Assembly: GCA_041493205.1 (NCBI GenBank)
Contig: JBGPYM010000074.1
Span: 1 to 12,372, forward strand
DNA from: JBGPYM01 sp041493205
GTDB lineage: Bacteria; Bacteroidota; Ignavibacteria; UBA10030; UBA6906
Reading direction: 5' to 3'
Length of the DNA stretch: 12,372 nt
Below the pieces are notes generated by a model. That model saw nothing but the letters and a program-made list of their open reading frames with translations. It was not told the origin of the DNA and did not search any database. Position numbers and translations under genes: made by a program. The first letter of the stretch is position 1, and the number at the start of each line of letters is the position of its first letter. Shown here in pieces: positions 6,366-12,372 of this stretch.

Positions 6366-8342
6366 ATGGATCTTTCCGTCATCATCGTCAATTACAACGT
6401 CCGGCAGTTCCTCGAGAATGCCCTGACATCCGTCTGCCGCGCCATGGAGGGGATCGATGGGGAAGTGTTCGTTGTGGATAACGCATCGGATGACGGAAGC
6501 GCCGAGATGGTGAAGTCGAAGTTTCCCGGTGTGCGACTCCTTGTGAACGCCCGCAACGTTGGTTTCGCGCAGGCAAACAATATGGCGCTGCGCGAGACCC
6601 GCGGGAATTTCCTTCTGCTGCTGAATCCCGATACCATCGTTCAGGAAGACACGTTTCGGGTCATGCTGGATTTCTTCGCCGAAACTCCGGACGCAGGCCT
6701 CGCGGGGTGCAGGATTCTGAATCCCGACGGATCGTTTCAGCTTCCATGCAGACGCGGCTTCCCTACGCCGTGGGTTGCGTTCACCAAGACATTCGGCCTC
6801 AGTGCACTTTTCCCGGGCTCACACCTGTTCGGCAGGTACAACCTCACGTACCTCAGCCAGGATGAGACATACCCCGTGGATGCCGTCAGCGGCTCGTTCA
6901 TGATGCTTCGCAGGGAGGTGTACGAACGCGTGGGAGGACTGGATGAAATGTTCTTCATGTATGGCGAGGACCTCGACTGGTGCTATCGGGTTATGAAGGC
7001 AGGCTACCGGGTGTATTACGTGCATGCGACCAAGATCATCCACTTCAAGGGCGAAAGCACAAAGCGGAGCGACATCGACGAAATCAGGCTGTTCTACAGG
7101 GCGATGCAGCTCTTTGTGAAGAAGCACTTCAGCGGATCGCGGGCCGTCGGCCTTTTCTTGAATTTCGGCATCCTGGTCCGTGCCGCGGCAGCGTGGACCG
7201 GGCGGGTGATCCGGCCGGCGGGACTTGCGCTCCTGGACATGCTGCTCGTCGCGATCACACTTGGCGTCGGTGAACTTCTCTACTTCGGGGAGCTCTTTCA
7301 TTTTCCCGGATATGCATACCCGGCGGTGTGGATCGTTCCGCCGCTGATCGTGGGCACGATCTCCGCCCTTGCCGGACTCTATTCCACCGCACGGTATGCA
7401 GCCCTCCGCTCGGCGGCGGCGGTTGCCGCGGGGTACGTCATCGTTTCTGCGCTCGTGTTCTTTGTAAAGGATTTTGCATTCAGCCGTGCCGTGGTCCTGA
7501 TCTCAGGTGCCCTGAGCGTCATGCTGCTCCCGGGATGGCGACTGGCAGTGCGTGCGGCAGCCGGGGGAGGACGCCGCCGGTCGCTTTTCGGCCGCCGGGC
7601 GGTCATTGTCGGCACCGGTGCGTCCGCCCAGGAAGTCCTTCGCCGCCTCAGAACCCGGATTGACGACGGCTATGATGTCCTGGGGTTTATCGATACCACC
7701 CGGCGCAGAATTGGCGAGCAGGTGGCGGGCGTGGAGATTATCGGCAGTATTGACAACGTGGGGAAGGTGATCGACGAACGCCGGGTTGGCGAGGTGATTT
7801 TCTCCACGGACGGGATTTCATACGAAGACATCCTCTCCGTCATCGCGCGAAGCACCAATCGAAGCGTGAATTTCCGGCTCGTCCCCGGGAGCCTGGAGGC
7901 CATGATCGGTAAGACGAGAATCGACCGCCTCGATACCCTTCCCCTGGTCGATATCGAATATAACATTCACAAGCCGCTCCACCGGGCGTTGAAACGGCTG
8001 TTCGACATAGTTCTCTCCGGGATTCTCCTCTTGACGGCGTATCCTCTTGCGACCGCGTTCGGCCGGGCAGGGGGGTGGCTGCGCCTTCTGCCGCGTGTGC
8101 TGCGCGGCGAATTGAGCTTTGTGGGGCTCCCGATCGAAGAGAACAGTGCCGCGGCGCTTCCGGGCGGACCTCCCTCCCTCGGCCCGGCAGGCCTCACCGG
8201 CCTTCTGCAGCTCAACAGCCGCAAGAACATGGAAAACGGCGAGCGTGAACGGTACAAACTCTACTACGCGAAGAACCAATCGCTGGTGCTTGACATTGAA
8301 ATCCTCGTGAAGTCGTTGTTCGCACGATCAAAGCAGAACTGA
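6366..8342 (+). CDS. GT2 glycosyltransferase fused to a degenerate polyprenyl glycosylphosphotransferase
   Basis: A 658-residue fusion. Residues 1-260 are a complete WbbL-like GT2 domain: VIIVNYN (5-11), VVDNASDDGS (36-45), NVGFAQANN (64-72), LLLLNPDT (83-90), SGSFMMLRR (175-183), and MYGEDLDWCYR (198-208). Four membrane helices follow (about 285-306, 318-340, 347-367, 373-390), then a FlaA1-like Rossmann domain (about 411-535, VIVGTGASAQEVL at 413-425). The last part (536-658) is a sugar transferase remnant: KRLFDI (543-548) with its hydrophobic helix, GELSFVG (581-587), GPAGLTGLLQLN (606-617), and YKLYYAKNQSL (630-640). About 60 residues between helix and GELSFVG are absent, including the KFRSM segment and the catalytic Asp-Glu pair, and GPRPE has become GLPIE. 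I infer an active GT2 on a non-catalytic scaffold. Start ATG 6366 has only a weak, distant AGG. Confidence 0.9.
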   Translation: MDLSVIIVNYNVRQFLENALTSVCRAMEGIDGEVFVVDNASDDGSAEMVKSKFPGVRLLVNARNVGFAQANNMALRETRGNFLLLLNPDTIVQEDTFRVMLDFFAETPDAGLAGCRILNPDGSFQLPCRRGFPTPWVAFTKTFGLSALFPGSHLFGRYNLTYLSQDETYPVDAVSGSFMMLRREVYERVGGLDEMFFMYGEDLDWCYRVMKAGYRVYYVHATKIIHFKGESTKRSDIDEIRLFYRAMQLFVKKHFSGSRAVGLFLNFGILVRAAAAWTGRVIRPAGLALLDMLLVAITLGVGELLYFGELFHFPGYAYPAVWIVPPLIVGTISALAGLYSTARYAALRSAAAVAAGYVIVSALVFFVKDFAFSRAVVLISGALSVMLLPGWRLAVRAAAGGGRRRSLFGRRAVIVGTGASAQEVLRRLRTRIDDGYDVLGFIDTTRRRIGEQVAGVEIIGSIDNVGKVIDERRVGEVIFSTDGISYEDILSVIARSTNRSVNFRLVPGSLEAMIGKTRIDRLDTLPLVDIEYNIHKPLHRALKRLFDIVLSGILLLTAYPLATAFGRAGGWLRLLPRVLRGELSFVGLPIEENSAAALPGGPPSLGPAGLTGLLQLNSRKNMENGERERYKLYYAKNQSLVLDIEILVKSLFARSKQN

Positions 8343-8346
8343 GGAG
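8341..8346 (+). promoter_or_regulatory. Shine-Dalgarno sequence for accA
   Basis: GAGGAG overlaps the stop codon of the fusion gene and stands 7 bases before ATG 8354. It is the strongest ribosome binding site in the window, as expected for a housekeeping gene. Confidence 0.75.
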
Positions 8347-8353
8347 ACATCCT

Positions 8354-9304
8354 ATGGCAAAGATGACACTCGAATTCGAAAAACCCATTGTCGAGCTCGA
8401 GCAGAAAATGGATGAAATGCGGAAGTATGCCGGTAATCCCGACATCGCAGAAGAGATCATCAAGATCGAGCAGAGGGTCAATCAACTCCAGCAGACCGTC
8501 TACGCCGGACTGACGCGCTGGCAGAAGGTGCAGCTGGCCCGGCACCCCGACCGGCCCTATACGCTCGACTTCATTGCCATGATGATGAAGGACTTCGTGG
8601 AGCTCCATGGCGACCGGACGTTCAGGGACGACCATGCCATCGTCGGCGGGTTTGCGCGGCTCGACGATAAGCCCGTGATGGTGATCGGGCATCAGAAGGG
8701 ACGCGATACCAAGTCGAATGTGTTCCGCAACTTCGGCATGCCGAATCCGGAAGGATACCGGAAAGCCCTTCGGCTGATGAAACTTGCGGAAAAATTCCAT
8801 CGGCCCGTCATAACGCTTCTCGACACGCCCGGCGCGTACCCGGGGCTCGAAGCGGAAGAACGCGGACAGGCCGAGGCGATCGCACGCAACCTCTTTGAAA
8901 TGGCGCGTCTCAAGGTTCCCATCATCGTGACCATCATCGGCGAGGGGGCATCGGGAGGAGCGCTCGGCATCGGGATCGGGGACAGAATCCTGATGCTGGA
9001 GAACACCTGGTATTCCGTCATTTCGCCCGAGTCGTGCTCGAGCATCCTGTGGCGGAGCTGGGATTTTAAGGAACAGGCCGCAGAAGCCCTGCAGCTGACC
9101 GCCACCGACCTGAAGAAACAGGGAATCATCGATGAGATTGTGCCCGAACCGATGGGGGGAGCGCACAGAAACCCGGAACAGGCGGCAAAAATATTGAAGG
9201 AGATCCTCCTTGCAGAATTGAAACAGGTTTCCAAATTGAAACCCGAGAAGCTCATGGAACGCCGCATTGAGAAGTTTAACACCATGGGAGTCTGGGTTGG
9301 TTAA
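8354..9304 (+). CDS. accA: Acetyl-CoA carboxylase carboxyltransferase subunit alpha
   Basis: A 316-residue cytoplasmic protein, normal length for AccA. With AccD it forms the carboxyltransferase that passes the carboxyl group from biotin (on AccB) to acetyl-CoA, giving malonyl-CoA for fatty acid synthesis. An N-terminal helical arm starts LEFEKPIVELEQKM (6-19). The crotonase-like core shows LTRWQKVQLARHPDRP (53-68), IGHQKGRDTK (111-120), the DTPGAYPG loop (157-164), GEGASGGALGIGIGD (196-210) supplying backbone oxyanion groups, and SVISPESCSSILW (221-233). The C-terminal part has KKQGIIDEIVPEPMGGAH (254-271). The wording of these blocks resembles chlorobial and related FCB sequences, which supports the lineage guess. 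accD is not adjacent, as in many bacteria. The 11-base gap after the fusion gene suggests shared transcription with envelope genes. Confidence 0.98.
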   Translation: MAKMTLEFEKPIVELEQKMDEMRKYAGNPDIAEEIIKIEQRVNQLQQTVYAGLTRWQKVQLARHPDRPYTLDFIAMMMKDFVELHGDRTFRDDHAIVGGFARLDDKPVMVIGHQKGRDTKSNVFRNFGMPNPEGYRKALRLMKLAEKFHRPVITLLDTPGAYPGLEAEERGQAEAIARNLFEMARLKVPIIVTIIGEGASGGALGIGIGDRILMLENTWYSVISPESCSSILWRSWDFKEQAAEALQLTATDLKKQGIIDEIVPEPMGGAHRNPEQAAKILKEILLAELKQVSKLKPEKLMERRIEKFNTMGVWVG

Positions 9305-9321
9305 GCCACACAGGGGATGAT

Positions 9322-9774
9322 ATGATCAAGCACACCTCCGCAATCCGGATACGGTACGCGGATACGGATCAAATGAAGTTTGCCTACTACGGCAAGTTCT
9401 TCGAATATTTCGAGCAGGGGCGGTCCGATCTCCTTCGTGAGATCGGCCTGCCGTATACGCGGGTCGAGGAAATGGGCCTGTTCCTTCCCGTCATCGAGGC
9501 GCACGCCTCGTACAAGAAGGCGGCCCGGTACGACGATCTGCTGCAGGTCGTCACCATCCTGCGCGACACACCGGTGGCTCGTGTTCGCCTCGATTACGAA
9601 GTGTATAAGGACGGGGAAAAGGACCTTCTCGCGGACGGATACACGATTCACAGCTTTGTCAACGCCGAATCGGGCAAGCCGACGCGGGCGCCGGCGCAGT
9701 TCGTGGAAGCAATCGAACGCGCCATTGCGCGGGGACTCAAAGCAAAACCGGTGACGGAAGATGCCCAACGCTGA
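9322..9774 (+). CDS. Acyl-CoA thioesterase, hotdog fold (4HBT/YbgC-like)
   Basis: A 150-residue protein of the 4-hydroxybenzoyl-CoA thioesterase family, cytoplasmic, which hydrolyses acyl-CoA (or acyl-ACP) to free acid and CoA. The signature lies at residues 9-34: RIRYADTDQM, then YYGKFFEYFEQGR, where Asp16 corresponds to the catalytic aspartate of YbgC. Further strands (about 56-66 and 84-96) and the DGYTIHSFVN strand (105-114) fit the hotdog sheet. Two positions differ from the E. coli form DTDxGGVVYH: Lys19 stands where glycine is usual, and Tyr23 where histidine is common; the tyrosine occurs in many relatives. AGGGGA ends 4 bases before ATG 9322. The gene lies 17 bases after accA and overlaps nadC by 14 bases, so it is probably cotranscribed with both. 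The natural substrate is unknown. Confidence 0.88.
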   Translation: MIKHTSAIRIRYADTDQMKFAYYGKFFEYFEQGRSDLLREIGLPYTRVEEMGLFLPVIEAHASYKKAARYDDLLQVVTILRDTPVARVRLDYEVYKDGEKDLLADGYTIHSFVNAESGKPTRAPAQFVEAIERAIARGLKAKPVTEDAQR

Positions 9775-10645
9775 TCTTCTCAGCGACAGCCGGATAAGCC
9801 GGCTCGTGGAACTTGCCCTCATGGAAGACATCGGGATGGGGGATATCACCAGCGAGGCCGTCCTGACGGACGATGATCTCGGCGGCGCCACGTTTCTGTG
9901 CAAGCAGGAGGGCATTGTTGCGGGTCTCGACATTGCCGCCCTCGTGTTTCAGTATTGCGATCACAGCATTACCCTGCTTCCAAAAGTGCAGGAGGGGAGC
10001 GCCGTCGCTCCCGGGACGACACTCGCCCTCGTGGACGGTCTCGCGAAGGGAATTCTCCGGGGGGAGCGCACCGCGCTCAACTTCCTCCAGCGAATGAGCG
10101 GCATCGCGACAACTACCCGGCAGTATGTGAAGGCGGTGGAAGGCACGGCCGCCCGGATCACCGATACGAGAAAAACCGTCCCCGGCCTCCGGGTCCTGGA
10201 TAAGATGGCCGTCCGGCTGGGCGGAGGCGTGAACCACCGCTTCGGCCTTGATGACATGGTGTTGATCAAAGACAATCATATCGTCGCCGCAGGCGGTATC
10301 GCCCGTGCGGTGAAGCTCTGCAGGGAATACCTGGAACTCAATGAGCTTGCAGCAACGATCGAGGTCGAGACAAAAAATCTCGCGGAGGTCGATGAGGCCC
10401 TCAGTTGTCCCGGCATCAAGCGGATCATGCTCGACAATTTCTCCCTGCCGCTCATGCAGAAGGCATTGGAGCGCATCGCACACCGGTGCGAGGTGGAGGC
10501 CTCGGGAGGGATCACCCTTGCGACCGTCCGCGCCATTGCGGAGACCGGCGTCGATTTCATCTCGGTGGGCGCCCTGACCCACTCCGTCCGGGGGCTCGAC
10601 ATTTCCCTCGAGCTCACCCACACGGCACGCGGCCATACTCACTGA
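9761..10645 (+). CDS. nadC: Nicotinate-nucleotide pyrophosphorylase (carboxylating)
   Basis: A 294-residue cytoplasmic enzyme of normal length that joins quinolinate and PRPP to nicotinate mononucleotide, CO2 and pyrophosphate in de novo NAD synthesis. Conserved blocks: LVELALMEDIGMGDIT (15-30), the EGIVAGL strand (50-56), GERTALNFLQRMSGIAT (101-117), DTRKTVPGLR (135-144), KMAVRLGGGVNHR (148-160), and LIKDNH (168-173). These are followed by EVE (201-203), MLDN (223-226) and EASGGI (246-251). The arginines, lysines and acidic residues that bind quinolinate and PRPP in the family appear intact. ATG 9761 lies inside the end of the thioesterase gene (14-base overlap) with GGAAG directly before it. 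The next methionine would remove part of the first conserved block, so this start is preferred. nadA and nadB are not in the window. Confidence 0.97.
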   Translation: MPNADLLSDSRISRLVELALMEDIGMGDITSEAVLTDDDLGGATFLCKQEGIVAGLDIAALVFQYCDHSITLLPKVQEGSAVAPGTTLALVDGLAKGILRGERTALNFLQRMSGIATTTRQYVKAVEGTAARITDTRKTVPGLRVLDKMAVRLGGGVNHRFGLDDMVLIKDNHIVAAGGIARAVKLCREYLELNELAATIEVETKNLAEVDEALSCPGIKRIMLDNFSLPLMQKALERIAHRCEVEASGGITLATVRAIAETGVDFISVGALTHSVRGLDISLELTHTARGHTH

Positions 10646-10662
10646 CGCATCCCCCCAACATC

Positions 10663-12126
10663 ATGTTCGCACCCATCAGGCGGCTCGGGACGGATACTGC
10701 GATCTACGGCATCAGTACCATCCTGGGCAGATTCCTGAATTTCCTCCTTGTCCCGTTCTACACGCAGGTCCTTCATCCGGGCGAATACGGGATCGTCGCC
10801 TATGTGTATTCGATCATCGCGTTCCTCAACATCGTCTATGTCTACGGGATGGAGTCGGCGTACTTCAAGTACGCCTCGACCGGAGAGCTTGGAAGCCCCC
10901 GCCAGAATTTCACGACCCCCTTTGTCTCGCTGCTCGTCACATCCCTGCTCCTCTCCGGGATTCTTGCGGCTGCGGCCTCGCCCGTAAGCGGGGCACTCGG
11001 GATTGCCTCAGGACATTCGTCGATCATTCTGTATGCCGCGGGGATCCTGTTCCTCGACACCGCGGCCATTATTCCGTTCGCAGCGCTCCGGATGCAGAGA
11101 AAGCCCCTCCTCTTCTCGTCGCTGAAATTCTTCAATATTGCCGTGAACGTGGGGTGCAATCTGTACCTGCTTCTTGTCATGCACGCGGGTGTGGAGGGGG
11201 TATTCCTGAGCGGTCTCATCGCTTCCGCGTTTACCCTCGTGACGCTCATCCCGACTATCATCCGCAATACGGGAGACGGATTCTCAAGGCCGCTCGAATG
11301 GGCGCTCCTCGCGTTCGGCCTTCCGTATATTCCGGCGGGACTGGCTGCGATGGTCATTCAGGTCGTCGACCGCCCGGTGCTCCGCATCCTGACGAATGAT
11401 GCCACCGTCGGGATCTACCAGGCGAACTACCGGCTTGGCATTCTCATGATGCTGATCGTATCGATGTTCGACTATGCCTGGCGCCCCTTCTTCCTCGCGC
11501 ATGCGAACGAACCGGATGCGAAGCCGCTATTTGCACGGGTTCTGACATATTTCATTGCGGTATCTTCGTTTGTCTTTCTTGCCATTTCGTTCTTTATCAG
11601 CGACGTCGTGCAGATCCGCATCTTCGGGCGCGCAATTATCCACCCGGACTACTGGGGAGGGTTGGGCATCGTCCCGGTTGTGCTGCTCGCATACATCTTT
11701 TTGGGAGTGTATAACAACCTCATCGCCGGGGTGTATATCGAAAAGAAGACACGGACCCTTCCTGGCATAACCATTGCCGGTGCGGCAGTCAACGTGGCTG
11801 CGAATTTCTTGCTGATTCCGGTCCTGGGTATGATGGGTGCCGCGCTCGCGACTCTCCTGGCGTACGTCGTGATGGCGTGCGTGCTGTATGCGAGCGTGCG
11901 AACATACTATCCGGTACCGTATGAATGGGATCGCATCGCAAAGCTGGGACTTATCGTGGCCGCCCTCTTTGCCCTCAGCCGTTGGGTTGATGGCGGTTCG
12001 CTCCATCATCTCTGGCTTGGATTCCTTCTCGTCATGTTTGTTGTGCTGCTCTTCGTCGTCAGGTTTTTTACCCCAGGGGAACTTCGCACATTGCGGGGGT
12101 CCGGAGCGGCCGGTGCCGCAGAATGA
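10663..12126 (+). CDS. Wzx-like polysaccharide flippase, MOP superfamily
   Basis: A 487-residue integral membrane protein with about 12-14 hydrophobic helices over its whole length. The N-terminal signature is typical of polysaccharide transporters: LGTDTAIYGISTILGRFLNFLL (about 8-29) followed by PFYTQVLHPGEYGI (31-44). Later marks include MESAYFKY (63-70), LPYIPAGLAAMVIQVVDR (220-237), and a second repeat-like half beginning IYQANYRLGI (251-260). Relatives move undecaprenyl-diphosphate-linked oligosaccharides across the inner membrane, which fits the glycosyltransferases upstream. A longer open frame starts at 10405, but it lies inside nadC and gives no family sequence; ATG 10663, 17 bases after nadC, starts the conserved protein. 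No Shine-Dalgarno is seen, only a run of six C. A lipid II, teichoic acid or other glycan substrate cannot be ruled out. Confidence 0.9.
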   Translation: MFAPIRRLGTDTAIYGISTILGRFLNFLLVPFYTQVLHPGEYGIVAYVYSIIAFLNIVYVYGMESAYFKYASTGELGSPRQNFTTPFVSLLVTSLLLSGILAAAASPVSGALGIASGHSSIILYAAGILFLDTAAIIPFAALRMQRKPLLFSSLKFFNIAVNVGCNLYLLLVMHAGVEGVFLSGLIASAFTLVTLIPTIIRNTGDGFSRPLEWALLAFGLPYIPAGLAAMVIQVVDRPVLRILTNDATVGIYQANYRLGILMMLIVSMFDYAWRPFFLAHANEPDAKPLFARVLTYFIAVSSFVFLAISFFISDVVQIRIFGRAIIHPDYWGGLGIVPVVLLAYIFLGVYNNLIAGVYIEKKTRTLPGITIAGAAVNVAANFLLIPVLGMMGAALATLLAYVVMACVLYASVRTYYPVPYEWDRIAKLGLIVAALFALSRWVDGGSLHHLWLGFLLVMFVVLLFVVRFFTPGELRTLRGSGAAGAAE

Positions 12127-12189
12127 TGGATATTCCGGCCCTTTTTCCGTACCTTGGGGTGAAGAAGTGAAAACAATTCAGGCAGGGCA

Positions 12190-12372
12190 ATGAGCGACAT
12201 GAAGAGCCGTTTCGATCCAAACAATCCGATGCGCGTCGGCGGTCAGGCGGTCATTGAAGGGGTGATGATGCGCGCACCGGGACGGGTCGCGACGGCGGTG
12301 CGGCGGCCGGACGGAACCATCGCCATGCGTGGAGAATCGCACATCAGTCTCGTGGAACAGTATGGAATTCTG
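12190..12372 (+). CDS. DUF1385 (YqhQ-like) membrane protein, 3' end missing
   Basis: Only the first 61 residues are visible; the frame runs off the right edge. The stretch VGGQAVIEGVMMRAPGR (16-32), then AVRRPDGTI (36-44), is the diagnostic opening of the DUF1385 family, whose known member is Bacillus subtilis YqhQ. Family members are roughly 300-residue multi-pass membrane proteins of unknown biochemical role; the membrane part lies outside this window. ATG 12190 is chosen because the frame closes at a TGA at 12160-12162 and no start codon lies between; ATG 12199 is a possible alternative, and an AGGG at 12184-12187 is better spaced for it. The 63-base gap after the flippase has no clear promoter or terminator. 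Confidence 0.9.
   Translation, partial: MSDMKSRFDPNNPMRVGGQAVIEGVMMRAPGRVATAVRRPDGTIAMRGESHISLVEQYGIL

Noticed and set aside
8264..9166. 300-codon open frame on the - strand opposite accA
   Set aside because: The + strand encodes an unmistakable AccA; the antisense product is a mirror of its codon bias and has no motif.
10405..10662. Upstream extension of the flippase frame by 86 codons
   Set aside because: It lies entirely within nadC in another frame and translates to an Arg/His/Gly-rich sequence unlike any transporter; ATG 10663 begins the family signature.
12123..12170. 15-codon frame (MMDIPALFPYLGVKK) starting with ATGA at the flippase stop
   Set aside because: No ribosome binding site, no recognisable features, and a length easily reached by chance. 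Conservation in relatives would be needed to revive it.
1..12372. tRNA or rRNA genes, CRISPR arrays, insertion sequences, attachment sites
   Set aside because: Nearly every base is in a supported gene. I saw no cloverleaf-like sequence, spaced repeats, transposase motifs or terminal inverted repeats in the gaps.

Overview
The window is a GC-rich, densely packed bacterial stretch. Twelve genes lie on the + strand: ten complete, one cut at each end. The gaps are 80 bases or less, and two gene pairs overlap. The lineage is probably in the Bacteroidota/Chlorobiota/Ignavibacteriota (FCB) group. This is inferred from the chlorobial look of the AccA protein, from the mix of genes with strong Shine-Dalgarno sequences and genes with none, and from one Bacteroidota-like promoter candidate. 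The sequence alone does not prove the lineage.

Region 1 (2-4426) is an envelope polysaccharide assembly cluster. It holds a GT2 glycosyltransferase cut by the left edge, two GT4 glycosyltransferases (796-1866 and 1863-3017, overlapping by ATGA), and a full polyprenyl-phosphate sugar-1-phosphate transferase (3032-4426) with an intact catalytic Asp-Glu pair. The last enzyme should start the lipid-linked oligosaccharide that the others extend. An 80-base gap with a weak promoter candidate follows.

Region 2 (4507-8342) continues the sugar theme. It holds a DegT/WbpE-like PLP sugar aminotransferase, a DPM1-like polyprenyl-phosphate mannose synthase, and the most unusual gene of the window. That gene (6366-8342, 658 aa) fuses a WbbL-like GT2 domain to the four-helix and Rossmann parts of a polyprenyl glycosylphosphotransferase, followed by a C-terminal transferase domain that lacks about 60 residues in frame, including the catalytic pair. 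It looks like a glycosyltransferase carried on a dead phosphoglycosyltransferase scaffold.

Region 3 (8354-10645) is housekeeping: accA (fatty acid synthesis), a hotdog-fold acyl-CoA thioesterase, and nadC (NAD synthesis). Region 4 (10663-12372) returns to the envelope with a MOP-superfamily Wzx-like flippase, then the start of a DUF1385 (YqhQ-like) membrane protein cut by the right edge.

Together the genes suggest this order: an initiating transferase puts the first sugar phosphate on undecaprenyl phosphate, GT2/GT4 enzymes extend it at the cytoplasmic face, the aminotransferase and DPM1-like enzyme supply special sugar donors, and the flippase moves the product across the membrane. No polymerase, chain-length regulator or ligase is visible. 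I found no RNA genes, mobile elements, CRISPR arrays or convincing terminators, and no gene-free stretch longer than 80 bases.
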